From Streptomyces cellostaticus (GTDB lineage Bacteria > Actinomycetota > Actinomycetes > Streptomycetales > Streptomycetaceae), in NCBI RefSeq assembly GCF_001513965.1, contig NZ_KQ948019.1:148008-212007 (forward strand): a stretch of DNA of 64,000 nucleotides. The letters run 5' to 3'. The position numbers were made by a program, and so were the translations under genes. Shown here piece by piece: positions 48,884-56,368 of this stretch (the first letter of the stretch is position 1; each line of letters opens with the position of its first letter). A model generated the notes under the pieces. It saw only the letters and a list, made by a program, of their open reading frames with translations. It did not search any database and was not told where the DNA came from.

Positions 48884-49390
48884 ATGACGGACGACCTGGT
48901 AGCCGCCCTGCACCCGCTGCTCACCGCCGAAGCCTCCGCAGAGGCATATGCCTCCGGCGGTGAGCCGGGCGACCTGGAGCAGGCCGTCTGGCTCCGCCTG
49001 CTGGAGCGTCTGGAGTCCGACGGGCCGCCGCTGGACCCGCAGGGCTGGCTGCGCAAGGCCGTACGCGCCGAGGCTCGCCGCAGCCGTCGCACTGCTCGCC
49101 TGGAACGCCCCTATGACACCGAGCCGGCCGACGACACCCGCCCCGGACCCGAGCAGCTCGCCCTCACCGCCGCTCGCCACCGTGCCCTGCGCGACGCGGT
49201 CCGCCGCCTGCCTGGCCGGTGCCCCCGTCTCATGGAGGCGCTGCTCTCTCCGAAGGACCTGACATACCGGGAGATCGCGGGGGAGTTGGGTATCTCACAG
49301 GGCAGTCTCGGCCCGGAACGCTCCAGATGTCTGGGATGTCTGCGGCGATTGCTCACGCCGGAGGTTGCGGCCCGCGAAGCGCGGGGATAG
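48884..49390 (+). CDS. Sigma-70-like regulator (short)
   Basis: A 168-residue protein with the outline of an ECF sigma factor. A poor region 2 lies in about 25-70 (AVWLRLLERLESDG, GWLRKAVRAEARRSRR). A clearer region 4 lies in about 105-160 (RHRALRDAVRRLPGRCPRL, YREIAGELGISQGSLGPERS, RCLGCLRRLL). Region 2 lacks the usual LxxDxxQE core, so it may not bind -10 DNA in the normal way. Two cysteines (CLGC) sit at the end of region 4. No anti-sigma gene is adjacent. ATG 48884 is chosen at MTDDLVAAL. Confidence 0.8.
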   Translation: MTDDLVAALHPLLTAEASAEAYASGGEPGDLEQAVWLRLLERLESDGPPLDPQGWLRKAVRAEARRSRRTARLERPYDTEPADDTRPGPEQLALTAARHRALRDAVRRLPGRCPRLMEALLSPKDLTYREIAGELGISQGSLGPERSRCLGCLRRLLTPEVAAREARG

Positions 49391-49435
49391 GAGTGAGGAA
49401 CAACAGGTGATCAGGTGAGCGGGAGGCATGCGCAC

Positions 49436-49933
49436 ATGGGCATGAGCGTGACCATCTCGGTGGCGACCGAGCAGGACGCGGAGCAGATCTTCAGGCTCCA
49501 GTACCTGTGCTTCCAGAGCGAGGCGGCGCTGTACGGCAACTACCGCATCGACCCCCTCGTTCAAACCCTCGACTCGGTGCGCCAGGAAGTCGGCTCCGAC
49601 TGCGTCTTCGTAGCCCGCCTCGGAGACGAGGTGGTCGGCTCGGTGCGCGGCAGGGTGGCCGAGGACGGAGCGGCCGCCATCGGCAAGCTCTGCGTCCACC
49701 CGCGCCTGCAGGGCCACGGCATCGGCGCGAGGCTGCTGCGCGCGGCCGAAGCGGCGTTGGCGCAGGAGCGGGGTGCCACCAGGTTCCGCCTCTTCACCGG
49801 CCACCGCAGCGAGGGCAACCTCCGCCTGTACCGCCGTGTCGGCTACGAGACGGTCGGCAGGTCCAAGGGCGCGGACGGCGTGGAGATGATCGTCCTGGAG
49901 AAGCCGGCGGGGGCTTTCGTTCAAACGGCGTGA
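49436..49933 (+). CDS. GNAT acetyltransferase
   Basis: A 165-residue acetyltransferase. The N-terminal strand is VTISVATEQDAEQIFRLQYL. The acetyl-CoA pocket is IGKLCVHPRLQGHGIGARLLRAAE (QGHGIG), followed by RLFTGHRSEGNLRLYRRVGY. Starts at GTG 49415, ATG 49436 and ATG 49442 are all in frame. GGGAGG at 49421-49426 favours 49436. The substrate is unknown. The gene is followed at once by a dispersed repeat. Confidence 0.87.
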   Translation: MGMSVTISVATEQDAEQIFRLQYLCFQSEAALYGNYRIDPLVQTLDSVRQEVGSDCVFVARLGDEVVGSVRGRVAEDGAAAIGKLCVHPRLQGHGIGARLLRAAEAALAQERGATRFRLFTGHRSEGNLRLYRRVGYETVGRSKGADGVEMIVLEKPAGAFVQTA

Positions 49934-49946
49934 GGGAAGTGCCCTG

Positions 49947-49970
49947 AAGGGGCGCGGCGAACTGCGCGAC
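49947..49970 (+). repeat. Dispersed repeat family A, copy 4
   Basis: The core AAGGGGCGCGGCGAACTGCG runs on as CGAC and then CAGCCACGACGGGCCGGCAG. It sits 13 bp after the GNAT stop and before the end of the convergent membrane-protein gene. Confidence 0.65.
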
Positions 49971-50003
49971 CAGCCACGACGGGCCGGCAGTCGCCGGCGC
50001 TCC

Positions 50004-50423
50004 TCAGGCGCCCCTTCGCTCCCGCGCTTTGCGCAACCAATACATCGCGGAAAGCGGCAGCAGCACGGGAATGAAGACGTACCCCATGCCGTAATCGGAC
50101 CACACGGTCGCGTCCGGGAAGGCCGATCGGTCGACCAAGGTCCACGTACCGACGAGAAGCACACCCGCAAGCTCGGCGGCGCAGCACACCAGTGCCGCCC
50201 GCCGGGCCGTCTCCCCGCCCCGGACCAGCGTGTACGTGATGAACCCGTACACGACCCCGGCCACGGCCGACAAGGAGTACGCCAGCGGCGCCCGCTGGAA
50301 GTCCGTGGCGATCTGGTACGCGGAACGCGACACCGCCCCGACCACCATCACGCCGTAGAACCAGACGAGCAGCATCCCCGGCCCGCTGATCAACCGGGCC
50401 GGCTTCTCCTCCAGTGCCGTCAT
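50004..50423 (-). CDS. Small integral membrane protein
   Basis: A 139-residue protein with about four hydrophobic helices (LLVWFYGVMVVGAVSRSAY; SLSAVAGVVYGFITYTLV; AALVCCAAELAGVLLVGTW; YVFIPVLLPLSAMYWL). It ends RKARERRGA, a positive-inside tail. No function is recognised; it belongs to uncharacterised actinobacterial integral membrane proteins. Its ATG lies 1 nt after the stop of the upstream membrane-protein gene, so the two form an operon. Confidence 0.8.
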   Translation of the reverse strand: MTALEEKPARLISGPGMLLVWFYGVMVVGAVSRSAYQIATDFQRAPLAYSLSAVAGVVYGFITYTLVRGGETARRAALVCCAAELAGVLLVGTWTLVDRSAFPDATVWSDYGMGYVFIPVLLPLSAMYWLRKARERRGA

Positions 50424-50424
50424 C

Positions 50425-50784
50425 TCAGCCTCCCCAGATGTCATAGAGCCGCACCTCCAGCACGGCCAGCACCACACCGCCGGCCGCCACCGTCACCGAG
50501 CCCCAGCGTGTCCGCTCGGCCAGTGACATGAAGCCCGCCGCCGGCACGCACGCGAACGCGCCCAGCAGATACGCCACGAAGATCGTCGTGCCCTGCTCCG
50601 GCTTCTCGCCCCGCACCAGCAGCACGATCCCGACCACCAGCTGGATCACGGCCAGCAGCGACACCACGGCCATGCCGATGAAGTGCCAGTCCTTGGTCGG
50701 CTGGTCCCGGTGGGCGGCCCAGCCGCACCAGGCGGCGAGCAGCAGCGCGGCGACCCCGGTCACCAGCGTCAGGGCATTGAGCAT
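50425..50784 (-). CDS. Small integral membrane protein
   Basis: A 119-residue protein with four predicted membrane helices: LTLVTGVAALLLAAWCGWAA, FIGMAVVSLLAVIQLVVGIVL, FVAYLLGAFACVPAAGFMSL and VTVAAGGVVLAVLEVRLYDI. Short polar loops (HRDQPTKDWH, RGEKPEQGTT) separate them. Function is unknown. It is the first gene of a two-gene membrane-protein operon, divergent from the HAD gene. Confidence 0.8.
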   Translation of the reverse strand: MLNALTLVTGVAALLLAAWCGWAAHRDQPTKDWHFIGMAVVSLLAVIQLVVGIVLLVRGEKPEQGTTIFVAYLLGAFACVPAAGFMSLAERTRWGSVTVAAGGVVLAVLEVRLYDIWGG

Positions 50785-50853
50785 GCGGTGACCTTATTAC
50801 GGCCGAAATGGCCCGACGCCGCCGACCCCGTCGTACACCGTAGGGTCTAGACC

Positions 50854-51504
50854 ATGACGATCCACGCGCACGCCCTCCTGTTCGACAACGACGGCACCCT
50901 CGTCTCCTCCCTCGACTCCGTCGAGCGCTGCTGGACGCGCTGGGCGCGGGAGTACGGCATCACGGCCGAGGAGTTCGGGCGCGTGGAGCTGCACGGGCGG
51001 CCCGCGGCCGAGATAGTCGCCGATCTGCTGCCCGCCCACGTGGTCCCGGAGGCCGTCGCGCGGGTCGAACAGCTGGAGGTGGAGGACGTGCCCGACGGGG
51101 GCGTGCAACTCCTGCCCGGGACGCGCGAGTTCCTCGACTCGCTCCCCGCCGACCGCTGGGCCGTCGTCACCTCCGCCACCCGCCGGCTCGCCGAGGCCCG
51201 CCTCGACGCCGTCGGCATCCTGCCCAAGACGCTCGTCGCCGCCGACGACATCACCCGCGGCAAGCCCGACCCCGAGCCCTATCTGCTCGCCGCCCGGCAG
51301 CTCGGCGTGGACCCGGCCCGCTGTGTCGTCTTCGAGGACGCCCCGGCCGGACTCCAGGCGGGGCGCGCGGCCGGAATGACCACCGTGGCCTTGGCCACAA
51401 CCCACCGGGCCGAGGAGCTGGACGCCGACCTGGTGGTGCAGGACCTGTCGGCCTTGTCCGCGCTGGTCACCGCCGAGGGCGTGGAGATCTCCGTTCGCAG
51501 CTGA
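50854..51504 (+). CDS. HAD-superfamily phosphatase
   Basis: A 216-residue phosphatase of the beta-phosphoglucomutase/phosphatase branch. Motif I is LLFDNDGTLVSS (nucleophile Asp11, Asp13). Motif II is AVVTSATRR, motif III the lysine in ITRGKPDPEPYL, and motif IV VVFEDAPAGLQAG. The helical cap lies at about 17-85. This is the sugar-phosphate or nucleotide phosphatase type; the true substrate is unknown. A strong hairpin follows the stop. Confidence 0.92.
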   Translation: MTIHAHALLFDNDGTLVSSLDSVERCWTRWAREYGITAEEFGRVELHGRPAAEIVADLLPAHVVPEAVARVEQLEVEDVPDGGVQLLPGTREFLDSLPADRWAVVTSATRRLAEARLDAVGILPKTLVAADDITRGKPDPEPYLLAARQLGVDPARCVVFEDAPAGLQAGRAAGMTTVALATTHRAEELDADLVVQDLSALSALVTAEGVEISVRS

Positions 51505-51507
51505 GAA

Positions 51508-51536
51508 CTGTCCGCTGCTGTCCAGCATGCGGACAG
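51508..51536 (+). terminator. Terminator after HAD gene
   Basis: CTGTCCGC and GCGGACAG form an 8-bp stem. The enclosed TGCTG and CAGCA extend it to a nearly complete 13-bp hairpin with one bulged base. It starts 4 nt after the stop codon and insulates the methionine operon. Confidence 0.8.
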
Positions 51537-51543
51537 CGGCGGC

Positions 51544-51572
51544 CTGTCAGCACCGTAGGTCTGGTTTACTGA
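51544..51572 (+). promoter_or_regulatory. Promoter of the metNIQ leader
   Basis: CTGTCA (51544-51549), a 17-bp spacer and TACTGA (51567-51572). Transcription would start around 51578, at or within the first codon of the small leader ORF, so the leader is probably translated from a leaderless mRNA. Confidence 0.55.
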
Positions 51573-51576
51573 TCGC

Positions 51577-51675
51577 ATGACCACGACGAGCAGCCGCACC
51601 CTTGCGACCGAGGCGACCCTGACGCCCGGTGCTCGTTGTCTGTGTCGCATGATGCGCCGAATGTGCGCCTTCTAG
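51577..51675 (+). CDS. Candidate Cys/Met-rich leader peptide upstream of metN
   Basis: A 32-codon ORF. Its last 12 residues are CLCRMMRRMCAF, with three cysteines and three methionines. It lies directly after a promoter and about 220 bp before metN. Clustered codons for the very amino acids a transporter handles are the hallmark of attenuation leaders, where ribosome stalling changes downstream RNA folding. Hairpins follow at 51698-51715 (CTCGC/GCGAG) and 51786-51810 (CGGTTC/GAACCG). Translation has not been shown, and the ORF is too short for standard gene calls. Confidence 0.6.
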   Translation: MTTTSSRTLATEATLTPGARCLCRMMRRMCAF

Positions 51676-51893
51676 AGGGCCCCCGCACCATCTGAGCCTC
51701 GCGCCCCGAAGCGAGAGCCGTGGCCTGTCCGACGCCGAGTTCCCGGCAGACGGACTGACGCCCGAAGCGCACACGAAGTTCTCCCCGGTTCACCGCCACA
51801 GCGAGAACCGTGCCGCGTCCCTGAACGAATGCAATGCATGCACCCGTGCCCGGGCACACCCACGCCCGCGCACTCGACAGTGACGGAATCCCA
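51676..51893 (+). promoter_or_regulatory. 5' untranslated region of metNIQ with short hairpins
   Basis: The region between the leader ORF and metN holds two short inverted repeats, 51698-51715 and 51786-51810, and no recognisable SAM-riboswitch core. An in-frame upstream start for metN at 51834 lies in it. It is the place to look for an antiterminator or sequestered ribosome-binding site. Confidence 0.4.
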
Positions 51894-52928
51894 GTGATCA
51901 CCACATCGGGCCTGACCAAGGTCTACCGCTCCCGCGGCCGAGACGTCACCGCCCTCGACGGTGTCGATCTCCACGTCCGCGAAGGCGAGGTCTACGGCGT
52001 CATCGGCCAGTCCGGCGCCGGAAAGTCCTCTCTCATCCGCTGCGTCAACCTGCTGGAGCGTCCGACATCCGGGACGGTGAGCGTCGCCGGACAGGACCTC
52101 ACCGCGCTCGCCGGGCGCGGACCCCGCGCCGGCAAGGAACTGCGCCGGGCGCGCAGCCGGATCGGCATGGTCTTCCAGCACTTCAACCTGCTGTCCTCGC
52201 GCACCGTGCAGGACAACGTCGAGCTGCCGCTCGAAATCCTCGGCACGTCGGGCAGGGAGCGTTCCCGCAAGGCGCTCGAACTCCTCGACCTGGTCGGCCT
52301 CGCCGACAAGGCCAAGGCCTACCCCGCCCAGCTCTCCGGCGGCCAGAAGCAGCGCGTCGGCATCGCCCGCGCCCTCGCCGGCGACCCCAAGGTGCTGCTC
52401 TCCGACGAGGCCACCAGCGCCCTCGACCCGGAGACCACCCGCTCCATCCTCCAGCTGCTGCGCGACCTGAACCGGCAGCTGGGCCTGACCGTCTTGCTCA
52501 TCACGCACGAGATGGACGTGGTGAAGTCGGTCTGCGACTCCGCCGCCCTGATGGAGAAGGGCCGGATCGTGGAGTCCGGCACGGTCAGCGAGCTGCTGGC
52601 CACCCCGGGCTCCGAACTGGCCGCCGCGCTGTTCCCGGTGGGCGGCGAGGCCACCGGCGCCGACCGCACCGTCCTCGACGTCACCTTCCACGGCGAGGCC
52701 GCCACCCAGCCGGTCATCTCCCAGCTCTCGCGCACCTACAACATCGACATCTCGATCCTCGGCGCCGCCATCGACACCGTCGGCGGCCTCCAGATCGGCC
52801 GTATGCGCATCGAACTGCCCGGCCGCTACGAGGACAACGTGGTGCCGATCGGGTTCCTGCGCGAACAGGGCCTGCAGATCGACGTCGTGGGCCAGGAGCC
52901 CGTGCTGGTGAAGGAAGGTGCCAAGTGA
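51894..52928 (+). CDS. metN: Methionine ABC transporter ATP-binding protein
   Basis: A 344-residue ATPase of the D/L-methionine importer. Walker A is GQSGAGKSS, the signature LSGGQKQRVGIARALAG, Walker B VLLSDEATSALD, H-loop LLITHEMD. The C-terminal 80 residues (RTVLDVTFHGEAATQPVISQ) form the NIL domain, which binds methionine and inhibits transport when it is plentiful. GTG 51894 gives the usual MITTSGLTKVY start; an ATG at 51834 would add 20 residues without family support. GTGA overlap with metI. Confidence 0.94.
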   Translation: MITTSGLTKVYRSRGRDVTALDGVDLHVREGEVYGVIGQSGAGKSSLIRCVNLLERPTSGTVSVAGQDLTALAGRGPRAGKELRRARSRIGMVFQHFNLLSSRTVQDNVELPLEILGTSGRERSRKALELLDLVGLADKAKAYPAQLSGGQKQRVGIARALAGDPKVLLSDEATSALDPETTRSILQLLRDLNRQLGLTVLLITHEMDVVKSVCDSAALMEKGRIVESGTVSELLATPGSELAAALFPVGGEATGADRTVLDVTFHGEAATQPVISQLSRTYNIDISILGAAIDTVGGLQIGRMRIELPGRYEDNVVPIGFLREQGLQIDVVGQEPVLVKEGAK

Positions 52929-53671
52929 CCTGGACTGATTGGTCTGCGATGCAGCCGCTGCTGTCCCAGGCGTGTAGCGAGACGTTCAGCATGGTGGCCT
53001 GGTCCACCCTGATCGCCGTCGCCGCCGGCCTTCCGCTCGGCGTCCTCCTCGTCCTCACCGACCGGGGCGGCCTGTTGCAGAACGTCGTCGCCAACAAGGT
53101 GATCGGGCAGGTCGTGAACGTCGGCCGGTCGATGCCGTTCATCATCCTGATGGTCGCGCTGATGAGCTTCACCCGCTGGGTCACCGGCACGACGATCGGC
53201 ACCACCGCCGCGATCGTGCCGCTCGCCATCGGCGGCATCCCGTTCTTCGCCCGCCTGGTCGAGACGGCCGTCCGCGAAGTGGACAACGGTCTCGTCGAGG
53301 CTGTGCAGGCCATGGGCGGCAACACCTGGACGATCGTCCGCAAGGTCCTCGTCCCGGAGGCGCTGCCCTCGCTGATCGCCAGCACGACCACCACGATCAT
53401 CGCCCTGATCGGCTACTCCGCCATGGCCGGCACGGTCGGCGGCGGCGGCCTCGGCGACCTCGCCGTCCGCTACGGCTACCAGCGCTTCGAGACCCAGCTG
53501 ATGTGGATCACCGTCGCGATCCTCGCCGTCGTCATCTCGCTCATCCAGTTCGCCGGTGACTTCGCGGCCCGCTCCCTGCACAGCCGCGGCGGCCGCTCCG
53601 GCCCCGCGCCGAAGCTGCGCGCGCTGAAGGCCAAGGAGCCCGAGGCCGCCGACGTCACCAAGGTCGCCTGA
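52925..53671 (+). CDS. metI: Methionine ABC transporter permease
   Basis: A 248-residue permease with five or six membrane helices. The ABC-permease EAA loop is ETAVREVDNGLVEAVQAMGG followed by NTWTIVRKVLVPEALPSLI. The ending YSAMAGTVGGGGLGDLAVRYG and YQRFETQLMWITVAIL is typical for MetI. A hydrophilic tail of about 30 residues follows. It overlaps metN by 4 bp. A small stem (CCCCGC/GCGGGG, 53687-53707) lies before the first metQ. Confidence 0.95.
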   Translation: MTWTDWSAMQPLLSQACSETFSMVAWSTLIAVAAGLPLGVLLVLTDRGGLLQNVVANKVIGQVVNVGRSMPFIILMVALMSFTRWVTGTTIGTTAAIVPLAIGGIPFFARLVETAVREVDNGLVEAVQAMGGNTWTIVRKVLVPEALPSLIASTTTTIIALIGYSAMAGTVGGGGLGDLAVRYGYQRFETQLMWITVAILAVVISLIQFAGDFAARSLHSRGGRSGPAPKLRALKAKEPEAADVTKVA

Positions 53672-53737
53672 GCACACCCCTGAACTCCCCGCCCACCCGA
53701 CGCGGGGCCGCTCCACCCCTTAGGAAAGGCACTTTTC

Positions 53738-54571
53738 GTGCGTAACACCGCCAAGCTCACCACCGCCGTCCTCGCCGCCGGAGCCCTCACCTTCGGGCTC
53801 ACCGCCTGCGGCTCCGGCAACGACTCCGCCGGCTCCTCCGACTACAGCGGCCCGCTGGTCGTCGCCGCGAGCCCGACCCCGCACGCCGAGATCCTGAACT
53901 TCGTCAAGAAGAACCTGGCGAAGAAGGCGGGCCTCGACCTGGAGGTCAAGGAGTTCACCGACTACATCACGCCGAACACGGCGACCGAGGACGGCTCGGT
54001 GGGCGCCAACTACTTCCAGAACCAGCCGTACCTGGACGACTTCAACAACAAGCGCGGCACCCACATCGTGCCCGTCGTCACGGTGCACCTGGAGCCGCTC
54101 GGCCTCTACTCCCACAAGGCGAAGAACGTCAACGCCCTCAAGAGCGGTGCGACCGTCGCCGTCCCGAACGACGCCGTCAACGAGGCCCGCGCCCTCAAGC
54201 TGCTCGCCGCGGGCGGGCTCATCACCCTCAAGTCCGGCGTCGGCAACGAGGCCACCCCGCAGGACATCGCCAAGAACCCCAAGAACCTCAAGTTCAAGGA
54301 GGTCGAGGCGGCCCAGACCCCGCGCTCCCTGGACGACGTGGACGCGGCCGTCGTCAATGGCAACTACGCCATCTCCGCGGGCCTCAAGCCCGCGACGGAA
54401 GCCCTCGTGCTGGAGTCCGCGAAGAACAACCCGTACGGCAACTTCCTCGCCGTGAAGAAGGGCAACGAGAAGGACCCGCGGGTCAAGAAGCTCGCCAAGC
54501 TCCTCACCTCGCCCGAGGTCAAGAAGTTCATCGAGGACAAGTACCAGGGCTCGGTCATCGCGTCCTTCTGA
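53738..54571 (+). CDS. metQ: Methionine-binding lipoprotein MetQ, first copy
   Basis: A 277-residue substrate-binding lipoprotein (NlpA family). The signal LTTAVLAAGALTFGLTAC has the lipobox LTAC with the acylated cysteine. The mature protein shows VVAASPTPHAEIL, KEFTDYITPNTATEDG, NYFQNQPYLDDFN and VAVPNDAVNEARALKLLAAG. Start GTG 53738 follows AGGAAAGG. It is nearly co-linear with the next gene, so the pair arose by duplication. Confidence 0.93.
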   Translation: MRNTAKLTTAVLAAGALTFGLTACGSGNDSAGSSDYSGPLVVAASPTPHAEILNFVKKNLAKKAGLDLEVKEFTDYITPNTATEDGSVGANYFQNQPYLDDFNNKRGTHIVPVVTVHLEPLGLYSHKAKNVNALKSGATVAVPNDAVNEARALKLLAAGGLITLKSGVGNEATPQDIAKNPKNLKFKEVEAAQTPRSLDDVDAAVVNGNYAISAGLKPATEALVLESAKNNPYGNFLAVKKGNEKDPRVKKLAKLLTSPEVKKFIEDKYQGSVIASF

Positions 54572-54599
54572 GCCGGCTGATCGACAGGGGGATCGACTC

Positions 54600-55427
54600 A
54601 TGCGCAAGACCGTCGTGATCGCGGTGGCCGCGGCCGTGTCCCTCGGCCTCACCGCCTGCGGCGCGGGCTCCGCTTCCGGCAAGGGCGGTGGCAAGGACGG
54701 CACCCTCGTCGTCGGCGCCACCGCCGTCCCGGCCGGCGAGGTGCTCACCTACGTCAAGGACCACCTCGCCGCCAAGGCGGGCCTGAAGCTGGAGATCAGG
54801 GAGTTCACGGACTACGTCCTGCCGAACACCGCGCTCCAGGAGGGCTCGCTGGACGCGAACCTGTACCAGAACCAGCCGTACCTGGACGACTTCAACAAGT
54901 CCAAGGGCACGGACCTGGTGTCGGTGGTGAAGCCCTACCTGCCGCCCATGGGCGTCTACTCCAAGAAGGTCACGGACGTCACCGAGCTCGCCGGCGGAGC
55001 CACCGTGGGCGTGCCGGGCGACACCACCAACGAGGGCCGCGCCCTCAAGCTCCTGGCCGCCGGCGGTCTCATCGGGCTGAAGGCGGGCGCCGGCCCGGAC
55101 GCGTCCCCCAAGGACGTCACGTCCAACCCCCGGCACCTGAAGTTCAAGGAGCTGGAAGCCGCCCAGCTGCCGCGCTCGCTCGACGACCTGGACGCGGCGG
55201 TCATCAACAACAACTACGCCCAGGACGCGGGCCTCAGCCCCACCAGGAACGCGATCCTGCTGGAGTCGGCGAAGGACAACCCCTACGCCAACCTCCTCGC
55301 CGTCAAGCGCGGCAACGAGGACGATCCGCGGGTCAGGAAGCTCGCCGAGCTGCTCGTCTCGCCCGAGGTGAAGAAGTTCATCGAGGACAAGTACAAGGGA
55401 TCCGTCCTGCCGGTGGCACAGAGCTGA
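54600..55427 (+). CDS. MetQ-like lipoprotein, second copy
   Basis: A 275-residue NlpA-family lipoprotein. Lipobox LTAC follows AVAAAVSLG. Family motifs are VVGATAVPAGEVL, REFTDYVLPNTALQEGSLDANLYQ, NQPYLDDFNKSKG and VGVPGDTTNEGRALKLLAAG. Its ligand-pocket region differs from copy 1 (AVPAGE versus SPTPHAE), so affinity or ligand (methionine, its derivatives or stereoisomers) may differ. A GGGGG ribosome-binding site lies in the 28-bp gap. A terminator follows. Confidence 0.9.
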   Translation: MRKTVVIAVAAAVSLGLTACGAGSASGKGGGKDGTLVVGATAVPAGEVLTYVKDHLAAKAGLKLEIREFTDYVLPNTALQEGSLDANLYQNQPYLDDFNKSKGTDLVSVVKPYLPPMGVYSKKVTDVTELAGGATVGVPGDTTNEGRALKLLAAGGLIGLKAGAGPDASPKDVTSNPRHLKFKELEAAQLPRSLDDLDAAVINNNYAQDAGLSPTRNAILLESAKDNPYANLLAVKRGNEDDPRVRKLAELLVSPEVKKFIEDKYKGSVLPVAQS

Positions 55428-55454
55428 CGGCACGTATACGGCGTATCGCCACGC

Positions 55455-55489
55455 ACGGGGTCCACTCCTTCACCCGGGGTGGGCCCCGT
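55455..55489 (+). terminator. Terminator of metNIQ operon
   Basis: ACGGGGTCCAC (55455-55465) pairs with GTGGGCCCCGT (55479-55489), an 11-bp stem with one G-T wobble and a 13-nt loop. It lies 27 nt after the last stop codon. Confidence 0.78.
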
Positions 55490-55593
55490 CGTGCGGTTCA
55501 GTGGTTTCATGCTGCATGCTGGGCAGTTCAGCGGGCCCGCCCTGGCGGTCCTGATGCTCTCTCAAGTTTTTTCCGAAGGTTACGGAGCGGCGC

Positions 55594-56232
55594 ATGACTA
55601 GCACCTTCCCCACCATCTCCATCAGCACGGAGCGGTTGGTGCTGCGTCCCCTCGACGAGGACGACGTGCCGGCCCTGGCCGAGATGATGAACGACGAGCA
55701 GGTCGGCGCCTGGACCGACGTCCCCCAGCCGTACACCGAGCGCGGCGCCCGGCGCTGGATCACCGAGTACGCCCCCGCCGAGCGCATAGCGGGCCGTGGC
55801 CTCGACCTCGCGGTCACCGAGTTCCTCACCCAGCGCCTGGTCGGCATCGTCCAGCTCGCCAAGACCAACTGGCACATCCGGTCCACCGAGATGTCGTACA
55901 TCATCGCCCCCTGGGCGCGCGGCGAGGGCTACGCCTCCGAGGCCGCCCTCGCCACCGCGCAGTGGCTCTTCGGCGACCAGAAGTTCGAGCGCATCGAGCT
56001 GCGCACCGCCGCCGACAACACCGCCGCCCAGCAGGTCGCCCAGAAGATCGGCTGCATCAGCGAGGGCGTGCTGCGCAACGCCTGCATAGTCCACCACCGC
56101 ACCGAGGACGGCACCTGGACCGACGTGCGGACCGACTACATCGTGTGGAGCCTGCTCCCGGAGGACCTGGAGGGCGCCGACGAGCAGCTCGGCGACACCG
56201 GCGGCTTCGGGTCGTACTCCGACTGGAACTGA
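55594..56232 (+). CDS. RimJ/RimL-type GNAT acetyltransferase
   Basis: A 212-residue N-acetyltransferase. It starts ISTERLVLRPLDEDDVPALAEM, the hallmark of the RimJ/RimL subgroup. The acetyl-CoA site APWARGEGYASEAALATAQWLF follows, then FERIELRTAADNTAAQQVAQKIGC. The substrate may be a protein N-terminus or a small molecule. It has a C-terminal acidic and Gly-rich extension (EDLEGADEQLGDTGGFG). Confidence 0.9.
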   Translation: MTSTFPTISISTERLVLRPLDEDDVPALAEMMNDEQVGAWTDVPQPYTERGARRWITEYAPAERIAGRGLDLAVTEFLTQRLVGIVQLAKTNWHIRSTEMSYIIAPWARGEGYASEAALATAQWLFGDQKFERIELRTAADNTAAQQVAQKIGCISEGVLRNACIVHHRTEDGTWTDVRTDYIVWSLLPEDLEGADEQLGDTGGFGSYSDWN

Positions 56233-56368
56233 CCTCCGCGAGGCGCGCCCACCACCGCCTGCGGCCCCGCCCCACCGCGCGTCCGCTACCTTCACCAGGT
56301 ACGCTCACGGAGCCTGCCCACAGGCCCCATACCCCTGACGACCTGCGAAAACATGGAGACTGACGACG

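Noticed and set aside
51676..51893. Possible SAM riboswitch before metN
   Set aside because: No conserved core of SAM-I, SAM-II or SAM-IV could be aligned by eye; the leader ORF explains the region better.
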